This document shows, piece after piece, positions 8,450 through 13,654 of a DNA stretch of 23,554 nt (within the stretch, counting starts at the first letter, position 1; every line of letters starts with the position of its first letter). The stretch comes from JAGLQA01 sp023135565. Its GTDB lineage: Bacteria; Acidobacteriota; Aminicenantia; UBA2199. The position numbers and the translations under genes are program-made. Location of the stretch: positions 1-23,554 of the forward strand of contig DAOWCY010000112.1 of the NCBI GenBank assembly GCA_030639305.1, given 5' to 3'. The notes beneath the pieces are model-generated. The model had not been told where the DNA came from. It made no database searches and saw only the letters and a list, made by a program, of their open reading frames with translations.

Positions 8450-8647
8450 TTATTTCGGCCAGACAACTACACAGTTACGTGGTTCTCCAGAACAATCAAA
8501 ATACGTTACGCCTCCAATTGTAACAGAATTGTCTGTACCGAAACGTGCTCCTGCATCCAGGTTAGGTGCGCTAACATTGACTACCACGAATGCCACTGCA
8601 CATATAACCGCGAGCAGCACTAAAAGTTTTCCTACTTTCTTTATCAT
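8450..8647 (-). CDS. small exported peptide with two C-terminal cysteines (NVEALA-like)
   Basis: A 65-residue peptide preceded by a strong ribosome binding site (GGAGG) and a near-consensus promoter. A basic N-terminus (MIKKVGK) and a hydrophobic segment (about 8-26) are followed by VNVSAPNLDAGARFG, then a Gly-Gly at 45-46 and a short tail with Cys52 and Cys59 ending VVVWPK. The layout resembles the small NVEALA-type peptides that in Bacteroidota often sit next to 6-bladed propeller genes, and here the next gene is exactly that. Whether processing occurs at a signal-peptidase site or after the double glycine cannot be decided from sequence. Likely fates are a secreted disulfide-bonded peptide or a membrane peptide. 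Confidence 0.75.
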   Translation of the reverse strand: MIKKVGKLLVLLAVICAVAFVVVNVSAPNLDAGARFGTDNSVTIGGVTYFDCSGEPRNCVVVWPK

Positions 8648-8701
8648 TTTTTACCTCCAGGTAAATTTATACGTTCCAACTTAGTTGAGACAAGATTTTT
8701 C

Positions 8702-8730
8702 ATTATATACAAATTGGGTTTAAAAGTCAA
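8702..8730 (-). promoter_or_regulatory. strong promoter of the peptide-propeller-thioredoxin operon
   Basis: On the minus strand, TTGACT (8725-8730), a 17-bp spacer and TATAAT (8702-8707). The transcript leader of about 50 nt contains the small palindrome CAACTAAGTTG before the GGAGG site of the peptide gene. Confidence 0.8.
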
Positions 8731-8833
8731 AAATACAAACGGCATCATTATTTTCGCAATGAAAAAGTGGGGCCGGTGCTTTCAAACGTTCAAGTAATGG
8801 GAAAATAGAAAGTGTCGCTGCGTTTCTTTTCGG

Positions 8834-8862
8834 TTGCATTTTGTCGCATTTTGTTGTATTAT
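8834..8862 (+). promoter_or_regulatory. promoter with 10-bp iterated operator of the solitary antitoxin
   Basis: TTGCAT at 8834-8839, a 17-bp spacer and TATTAT at 8857-8862. The promoter is built from three 10-bp direct repeats (TTGCATTTTG, TCGCATTTTG, TTGTATTATA), a natural array for a ribbon-helix-helix autorepressor. Almost the same block recurs at 12020-12048 before the second antitoxin gene. Confidence 0.7.
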
Positions 8863-8893
8863 AGATGCGTATTGCATTGTAGCGGCGGTAAAA

Positions 8894-9112
8894 ATGAGTA
8901 TCGCAATAAGAGTATCCGATCAATTAATGAAAAAAGCCAGGGTAATAAGTGCCGTAGAGAACCGCTCTATAACAGGGCAGATCGAATATTGGGCCAAAAT
9001 CGGTAAATGCGCCGAAGAAAATCCCGGCCTGAGTTTTAATTTCATAAAGGAAATTCTCGTGGGGATGGAAGAGTTGGCTGAGGGCATGGGTACTGAATAT
9101 AAATTCAGCTAA
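8894..9112 (+). CDS. ParD-like antitoxin, solitary copy
   Basis: A 72-residue protein of the ParD-like type II antitoxin family: MSIAIRVSDQLMKKARV followed by NRSITGQIEYWAKIGK, the family's core pattern, with an acidic C-terminal half expected to bind toxin. It differs from the antitoxin at 12075 at only about four residues. I use the ATG at 8894 because the in-frame upstream ATG would lie inside the promoter. The ribosome binding site is GGCGG where the other copy has GGAGG, and five extra bases separate promoter and start. No toxin gene follows: similarity to the intact locus stops within about ten bases after the stop codon. It could still repress the second locus or neutralise its toxin. 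Confidence 0.85.
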   Translation: MSIAIRVSDQLMKKARVISAVENRSITGQIEYWAKIGKCAEENPGLSFNFIKEILVGMEELAEGMGTEYKFS

Positions 9113-9489
9113 TTTGACGAATGTGCACGGTGCATGACTTTGTGACTTTTTCAATTTGTTTTTAGGATAGAACGAAAAAAAAAAGTAACAAAGTTCGACA
9201 CCACCCCAAGGAATCCATGGTAGTTCTTCATGATGCGCGCCTCACTCGGAGATAACGAAATTAAACAAACCCCACTCGCGTGGGGAAGCGTTGAACGGTG
9301 GTGCTTTTCGACGAGCTAACACACCCCGTCACTTCGGGGCAAAAAACAAAAAAGCCCCTCAGTGCCACCCCTCTCATATTTGTGCCAAATGGCACTATTC
9401 AAGGGGGGCAATTTTTCAAAAAAGCCCCCCTTGTCGCCGAAGGCAAAAAGTAATTTCATAGTAGGCAAAAAAATTATCTTAGCCTGGAC
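9113..9489. other. intergenic region with hairpins but no gene
   Basis: No convincing coding sequence. It contains CCCCAC-TCGC-GTGGGG at 9270-9285, CCCCG-TCACTT-CGGGG at 9324-9339 preceded by TAACACA (the same TAACACACCCCG string occurs inside the 71-bp repeat at 12720), GTGCC-AAAT-GGCAC at about 9382-9395, and a partial interspersed element at 9400-9447. Confidence 0.5.
9400..9447 (-). repeat. partial copy of the interspersed hairpin element
   Basis: In reverse orientation it reads TTTGCCTTCGGCGAC and then a 10-bp perfect stem (CAAGGGGGGC / GCCCCCCTTG) around a T/A-rich loop. This is the left half of the elements at 20154 and 15417. Confidence 0.7.
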
Positions 9490-9518
9490 TTGAAAAAACA
9501 AATATTTCTTGTTATGAT
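9490..9518 (+). promoter_or_regulatory. promoter for the POT transporter
   Basis: TTGAAA at 9490-9495, a 17-bp spacer and TATGAT at 9513-9518. Confidence 0.7.
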
Positions 9519-9557
9519 TAACCTTTTCACCATGAAATAATAAAATGGAGGTTCGCC

Positions 9558-9632
9558 TTGAAAAAAAAAAGAAGATTTTATCGGCAGACCCCCGGAGGCA
9601 AATTAAATAAGATATTAAAGAGGATTAAATGA
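9558..9632 (+). CDS. possible 24-residue basic leader peptide coupled to the transporter gene
   Basis: A TTG start six bases after GGAGG opens a 24-codon frame (MKKKRRFYRQTPGGKL, ending LKRIK). Its TGA overlaps the transporter ATG (ATGA). It lies between the promoter and the transporter. A run of ten A bases follows the start codon. The ribosome binding site, size and overlap favour a coupled leader ORF. The product is extremely basic and could equally be an accident of A-rich leader sequence. Confidence 0.35.
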   Translation: MKKKRRFYRQTPGGKLNKILKRIK

Positions 9633-11818
9633 ACGCTGAAAAAAAGAAAAAAGGATTCTTTACGAAATATTCGAGCCAATTCTGGTTAGTGGTCATGTTC
9701 GAGTTCTTCGAAAGAGGCGCTTATTACGGCATGATGAGTTTTTTATCGCAATACTTCGTAGATACGCTCCATATTCCCAAAGAGAATGTGGGAGAAATCA
9801 AAGGCGTTATCCAGCCTTTGCTCTACTTCCTGCCTATTATTGCCGGCGCCCTGGCCGACCGCTTCGGGTACCGCAAAATGTTGATGACGGCATTTGCCCT
9901 TTTGGGCGGCGGGTATTTCCTTACCAGCCAGATGACCACCTACACCGCGGTTTTTGCCGCTTTAGTCATCATGGGCTTCGGGGCCGGGGCCTTCAAACCC
10001 CTGATATCCGGCACCATCGCCCGCATAACCGACGAATCCAACAGCACCCAGGCTTTCGGTATTTATTATTGGTCTATCAACATGGGCGCTTTCCTCTTCC
10101 CCCTGATTTTAGTGCCGGTGCTAAAAAGCATCAACCCGGCCTACGTGATTATCGCTTCCGGTATTTGTACGGCTATTTTGATTATTCCCACCGCCCTTTT
10201 CTTTAAAGACCCGGCCAAACAGCGGGAAGTGGAAGAAAAAGCCCGGGAACGGGAAAGAACCGGTCTGCTGCAAACCCTGGCCAACGCTTTTGAAATCATC
10301 TATTCGCCCATCGTGCTGCTTTTTAATCGCATGAAAAAATCGCCGACCTGGAAATATATCGTAATCGTGTTACTTTTGGTTTTATTGGGATTCTCCTTTA
10401 ACAAATACTTAGCGCAGCCACCGGCAGTGGGAAAATTCCCGGCTGTCGGGATAGACCAGGGCGGCAAAACGCTGATATTCACTGTCAACCGCAACATGCA
10501 AAAAAAGAACCCCTACAAACTGGAGGACAGGAAAGACGTGCCGGACTTGATCGATTTAATCGTCTATAAACCCGGATACATAGACAGGTTCGTGGAAAAA
10601 CTGCTCCGGGACATAGCCGACAACCCCGGTTTGAAACCGGTAACAGCAGCCGCTATCCGGGAATATATCGAAAGATCGGATCGAAAAATCGAATTAATAT
10701 TCAGCGCCGCTCCTAAAGAGAGCAGCGCTTTCAACATTAAAGAAATATCAGCCGGACACTTCCGGGTTTTGCTAAAGGATCCGGGTAATTACCGGGATCA
10801 CAAGGAGGCCCTGCTTAAGGAGATACATAAAACCCCGGAGCTGCGCGGCATCACCATGAAGGACATCGACCGTCTCCATGATGAGTTAGGCAGCCGTTCT
10901 TTTTTCCTCTTTTTTGTTTTGTCGCTGCTGGCCATCGGGTTAATCATTGTGGCCTTATCTTTCAAAGGTTCCGCCCGCACCGCCGGACCGGATGTGCAAT
11001 CGCGTGGGTTCCAGGTTTCCATGCTGTTAGTGCCGGCGGTGATTATTATTCTTTGTTTAATGCCGGGGATCAGTATCTTAGGCAAGATCATTTGTTCGGT
11101 TATCTATTTTTCTATAATGTCTCTTTTTATGATCGACAAGTCGGACGCCCGCAAATTCGCGGATCACGGCAAATTTTTGTTGATGATCGTGTTGTATTCC
11201 GGGTTTTGGGTACTTTATTTCCAGATGTTCGACTCCGTGCTCTGGTACGTGCAGGCCTATGTGGACGCTGCTTCCGTCAACAACGCGGTTAACGGTTTGT
11301 TGGCTGTATTCGGTCTTAAGATTAATTTTTTCTTCGATGTGGAGCATGTCACGGTCATCAATGCCTTAACCATTATAATCTTACAATTGGTGGTTTCCAG
11401 CATCGTGAAAAACAAAAAAGCCTTGCCCACCATGATAACCGGTATCGCCATCGGCACCTTCGGCCTGGCCATGCTGGCCATATCCACTCATATCTGGGTA
11501 TTCATGGCCGGTATCGTGATATTTTCTATCGGCGAAATGACGGCCCATCCTAAGTTCATCAGCTACATCGGTTTGGTAGCGCCCAAAGACCGGAAAGCCA
11601 TGTACATGGGTTATATTTTCCTTTACGGGGTATTCGGCAGTTCGGTAGGCGGTATAGTAGGAGCTAAACTTTATGTGCACTTTGTGGACAACCTCAACCA
11701 GCCGCGCACCCTGTGGTTGATATTCAGCAGCATCGGGGTAGTGACTATTATTGCCCTGCTGCTCTACAACAAATTCCTGGTTCCCAAAAAAGTAGGAGAA
11801 ATACCGAAACAAAAATAA
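9629..11818 (+). CDS. POT (PTR2)-family proton-coupled oligopeptide transporter with extracytoplasmic insertion
   Basis: A cytoplasmic-membrane symporter of the POT branch of the major facilitator superfamily, expected to import di- or tripeptides with protons. Helix 1 carries a variant of the ExxERFxYYG signature (Glu25, Glu28, Arg29, Tyr32, Tyr33; EFFERGAYYGM, with Gly for Phe). Six N-terminal helices are followed by a basic cytoplasmic linker, and helix 7 (GFWVLYFQMF) starts the C-terminal half, which includes GEMTAHPKFISYIGLVAPK. At 729 residues it is about 200 longer than usual bacterial POTs. The extra length lies between helices 6 and 7: a helix (about 238-258), a soluble segment of about 160 residues (about 262-420), a helix (about 421-442) and two more apparent helices before helix 7. 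Topology counting puts the soluble part outside. AGAGGA precedes the ATG. A clear terminator follows. Confidence 0.88.
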   Translation: MNAEKKKKGFFTKYSSQFWLVVMFEFFERGAYYGMMSFLSQYFVDTLHIPKENVGEIKGVIQPLLYFLPIIAGALADRFGYRKMLMTAFALLGGGYFLTSQMTTYTAVFAALVIMGFGAGAFKPLISGTIARITDESNSTQAFGIYYWSINMGAFLFPLILVPVLKSINPAYVIIASGICTAILIIPTALFFKDPAKQREVEEKARERERTGLLQTLANAFEIIYSPIVLLFNRMKKSPTWKYIVIVLLLVLLGFSFNKYLAQPPAVGKFPAVGIDQGGKTLIFTVNRNMQKKNPYKLEDRKDVPDLIDLIVYKPGYIDRFVEKLLRDIADNPGLKPVTAAAIREYIERSDRKIELIFSAAPKESSAFNIKEISAGHFRVLLKDPGNYRDHKEALLKEIHKTPELRGITMKDIDRLHDELGSRSFFLFFVLSLLAIGLIIVALSFKGSARTAGPDVQSRGFQVSMLLVPAVIIILCLMPGISILGKIICSVIYFSIMSLFMIDKSDARKFADHGKFLLMIVLYSGFWVLYFQMFDSVLWYVQAYVDAASVNNAVNGLLAVFGLKINFFFDVEHVTVINALTIIILQLVVSSIVKNKKALPTMITGIAIGTFGLAMLAISTHIWVFMAGIVIFSIGEMTAHPKFISYIGLVAPKDRKAMYMGYIFLYGVFGSSVGGIVGAKLYVHFVDNLNQPRTLWLIFSSIGVVTIIALLLYNKFLVPKKVGEIPKQK

Positions 11819-11865
11819 AAATAGATCATTCTTTTACTCTCCTTTAATTTATTTTAAATCTCAGG

Positions 11866-11902
11866 GCGGGGCGTGATACACATCGCGCCCCGCTTCTTTT
11901 TT
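11866..11902 (+). terminator. rho-independent terminator after the POT gene
   Basis: An 8-bp perfect GC stem (GCGGGGCG / CGCCCCGC) is followed by TTCTTTTTT, 48 bp after the transporter stop codon. Confidence 0.88.
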
Positions 11903-12019
11903 AGTAAGTGTTCAGTTTTGAATAAATCGGTCCTCAAATAGTTCATTCCCGTTTCGTTTAGTGATTGAAGGGCGGATAGACTCAATTTTCCTAAAACTGA
12001 ATTGTTACCTTTTTTATGG

Positions 12020-12048
12020 TTGCATTTTGTTGCATTTTGATGTATTAT
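12020..12048 (+). promoter_or_regulatory. promoter with iterated operator of the toxin-antitoxin operon
   Basis: TTGCAT at 12020-12025, a 17-bp spacer and TATTAT at 12043-12048, again built on 10-bp repeats (TTGCATTTTG twice, then TGATGTATTA-like). It is nearly identical to the block at 8834-8862. Confidence 0.75.
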
Positions 12049-12074
12049 CGATGCGTATTGCAGCGGAGGTAAAA

Positions 12075-12293
12075 ATGAGTATCGCAGTAAGAGTATCCGA
12101 TCAATTGGTGAAAAAAGCCAGGGTAATAAGCGCTGTAGAGAATCGCTCTATAACAGGGCAGATCGAATATTGGGCCAAAATCGGTAAATGCGCCGAAGAA
12201 AATCCCGGCTTGAGTTTTAATTTTATAAAGGAAATTCTTATCGGAATGGAAGAGTTGGCTGAGGGCATGGGCACTGAATATAAATTTGGATAA
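12075..12293 (+). CDS. ParD-like antitoxin of a type II toxin-antitoxin pair
   Basis: A 72-residue ParD-like antitoxin (MSIAVRVSDQLVKKARV, then NRSITGQIEYWAKIGK) with GGAGG five to six bases before the ATG. The N-terminal half should bind the iterated operator as a dimer and the C-terminal half should cap the toxin. The toxin gene starts eight bases after the stop. It is nearly identical to the solitary antitoxin at 8894, so the two loci can be expected to cross-talk. Confidence 0.9.
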   Translation: MSIAVRVSDQLVKKARVISAVENRSITGQIEYWAKIGKCAEENPGLSFNFIKEILIGMEELAEGMGTEYKFG

Positions 12294-12301
12294 TTTGAGC
12301 A

Positions 12302-12583
12302 GTGAAAGTTATACAATCTCCCCTGTTTGAGAGGAAAGTAAAGAAATTCAGGAAAAATCAAAAATTGGCATTAGATGAGCAAATCCGCATCATAAAAGAA
12401 AATCCCGGCGTCGGGCAAGAGAAAAAGGGTGATTTGCAGGGAGTTTTTGTTTTTAAGTTTAAGCTTCAGAAGGTAGAGTACTTATTGTCTTATCGTTTTG
12501 CCGGCGACAATTTGGAGTTAATTACCCTGGGTCCGCACGAAAATTATTATAGAGATTTAAAGAAACACCTGAAGAACAAGTAG
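12302..12583 (+). CDS. RelE/ParE-superfamily toxin
   Basis: A 93-residue basic protein starting at GTG. It begins MKVIQSPLFERKVKKFRKNQ, has the central VEYLLSYRF strand and ends LGPHENYYRDLKKHLK, the usual end of RelE-type toxins. By family it is an mRNA interferase (RelE-like) or a gyrase poison (ParE-like); the C-terminal Tyr and His residues fit the former better, but this is not decisive. The ribosome binding site is weak (GAG only), so translation probably depends on coupling to the antitoxin gene, which keeps the toxin limiting. Confidence 0.88.
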   Translation: MKVIQSPLFERKVKKFRKNQKLALDEQIRIIKENPGVGQEKKGDLQGVFVFKFKLQKVEYLLSYRFAGDNLELITLGPHENYYRDLKKHLKNK

Positions 12584-12652
12584 TTTTTGCGGGAAATGGC
12601 TGCGCCTAATAAAAGCTATTAGTCCTCATGAGTTTTTTCTCCACAAATCCTA

Positions 12653-12697
12653 ATAGGAAAAAGGTCACATTTTCTAAAATGTAACCTTTTCCCTATT
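12653..12697. terminator. long A/T-flanked hairpin after the toxin gene
   Basis: A near-perfect inverted repeat with AAAAGGT-ACATTTT arms, one mismatch and a CT loop, flanked by AATAGG and CCCTATT that extend the pairing. The T-run in the right arm would serve the plus strand and the A-run in the left arm the minus strand, so it may terminate in both directions. Confidence 0.6.
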
Positions 12698-12719
12698 GAT
12701 TCGCCCCGGTGCGTTTATT

Positions 12720-12790
12720 AAAATCTTGTTTTTTTGCGAAGATTTAACACACCCCGGTTCCTCTTGTCTCGTTCCTCGACAATCGGAACC
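12720..12790 (+). repeat. 71-bp repeat, copy 1
   Basis: The sequence from AAAATCTTG to GGAACC matches 23330-23400 at 69 of 71 positions by eye. It includes TTAACACACCCCG and an outer GGTTCC/GGAACC inverted repeat. The copies diverge immediately after GGAACC. Confidence 0.85.
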
Positions 12791-12883
12791 GCACCCGCGG
12801 GCGGCAGCTATACTATCAAGATCAAGGAGAAAGGAACCACAGCATCAGGTACGAGCGATGCCCCGTTCACATTATCGAATTAA
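12785..12883 (+). pseudogene. C-terminal remnant of a surface or secreted protein gene
   Basis: One frame reads GTAPAGG, then SYTIKIKEKGTTASGTSD and APFTLSN before a TAA at 12881-12883. The composition and the 'SYTI...SGTSDAPFT' ending resemble the last strand of Ig-like or Ser/Thr-rich (Kre9/Knh1-type) repeat domains in bacterial surface proteins. The frame has no start and its upstream part is the 71-bp repeat, so this looks like the tail of a lost gene cut at the repeat boundary. Confidence 0.5.
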
Positions 12884-12939
12884 TAATTTTCCTCAAACCG
12901 CCGGAGTTGAATTTTTTTGTTATTAATTTCTTTATAGTA

Positions 12940-12969
12940 TTGATAATAAAGGCGTATTCGTGGTATAAT
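12940..12969 (+). promoter_or_regulatory. promoter upstream of the cupin gene
   Basis: TTGATA at 12940-12945, an 18-bp spacer and TATAAT at 12964-12969. The leader to the GTG at 13132 is about 160 nt. It holds an imperfect inverted repeat (GAGAAACGT at about 13047, ACGTTTTTCTC at about 13092) and TGAAACGGC at 13108-13116, which equals the left part of the palindrome at 13567. Confidence 0.55.
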
Positions 12970-13131
12970 AAGCTGTAGAAAATTCCTATCATAGTATCTT
13001 GTTTTTTTTATACTTAACGAAAAAAGGCCGCCTAATGGTGAAACCGAGAAACGTAAAAAGTAAAAAATATGTTTCTTGTTACCGCATGTAAACGTTTTTC
13101 TCCGCCATGAAACGGCTGCCTGGAGGTTGTA

Positions 13132-13449
13132 GTGAATAAGGTTAACCTGCTTGAATTAATTAAAGAAGTCGAAGAACCATGGCACAGGATAGATGTTTGT
13201 ACTATTAATAACAGTATATTAAGAATCGCCAAAATCGAGGGGGAGTTTCGCTGGCATACACATCAGAGCAAAGATGAATGTTTCTTAGTCCTGAAAGGGA
13301 AAATATTTATCGATACCAATAAAGAAGGCACTATAGAATTAAACGAAATGGAAAGCTATATAGTCAAAAAAGGGACAAGACACCGTTCCCGCGCTGATGA
13401 ACCCGCCTGGGTACTGCTAATCGACCCGGCCAAAGCGAAAGGCAAATAA
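13132..13449 (+). CDS. small single-domain cupin protein
   Basis: A 105-residue cytoplasmic cupin_2 protein. The first cupin motif is visible as WHTHQSKDECFLVLKGKI (His42, His44, Glu49, with the Gly-containing turn). The second ends GTRHRSRADEPAW with His84, giving a complete His/His/Glu/His metal site. It starts at GTG, five bases after GGAGG. Reaction unknown; small cupins of this type range from sugar-binding proteins to dioxygenases. It precedes the aldehyde oxidoreductase cluster on the same strand, but a separate strong promoter lies between them. Confidence 0.85.
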   Translation: MNKVNLLELIKEVEEPWHRIDVCTINNSILRIAKIEGEFRWHTHQSKDECFLVLKGKIFIDTNKEGTIELNEMESYIVKKGTRHRSRADEPAWVLLIDPAKAKGK

Positions 13450-13520
13450 GCCGGAGTTTCCAACCGGCAGCCCGGCCGGCCATTCAGCAACTCAGCGCTG
13501 AAATAAAAATATTTTTTTTC

Positions 13521-13549
13521 TTGACATTTAAGAAAGCATTCCCTATAAT
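13521..13549 (+). promoter_or_regulatory. consensus sigma-70 promoter of the aldehyde oxidoreductase operon
   Basis: Exact TTGACA at 13521-13526, a 17-bp spacer and exact TATAAT at 13544-13549. Such a strong promoter is expected to be controlled, and a palindromic operator lies right after it. Confidence 0.9.
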
Positions 13550-13566
13550 TTAAAAATAAGTAAAAA

Positions 13567-13581
13567 TGAAACGGCGTTTCA
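13567..13581 (+). promoter_or_regulatory. 15-bp palindrome, candidate IclR-family operator
   Basis: TGAAACG-G-CGTTTCA is a perfect palindrome about 10-25 bases after the predicted transcription start, with an extra TGAAAC half-site at 13587-13592. TGAAAC/GTTTCA arms are the form used by IclR-family repressors such as KdgR, and an IclR-family gene lies in the same cluster (15617). Position suggests repression by blocking transcription. Confidence 0.6.
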
Positions 13582-13654
13582 AATAATGAAACAAAGAATC
13601 GCCCACAGCAGTATTTTAAATGAAGAAAAAAGCGATACATAATAAGGAGGCACT

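Noticed and set aside
8834..8893. Upstream in-frame starts for the two ParD-like antitoxins
   Set aside because: The extension would translate the promoter/operator repeats and has no ribosome binding site; ATG at 8894 and 12075 match the family's N-terminus.
9255..9340. CCCCAC-TCGC-GTGGGGAAGCG resembling a type I-E CRISPR repeat, with another CCCCG...CGGGG hairpin 54 bp on
   Set aside because: The two hairpins are not the same sequence, no third unit follows and no cas gene is present. A single look-alike is not an array.
11381..11812. Long minus-strand ORFs opposite the transporter, sensor kinase and peptidases
   Set aside because: They mirror the codon pattern of the real genes, lack ribosome binding sites and have low-complexity, non-protein-like composition.
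13035..13091. 18-codon ORF (MVKPRNVKSKKYVSCYRM) in the cupin leader
   Set aside because: No ribosome binding site and no overlap with the cupin gene; likely chance.
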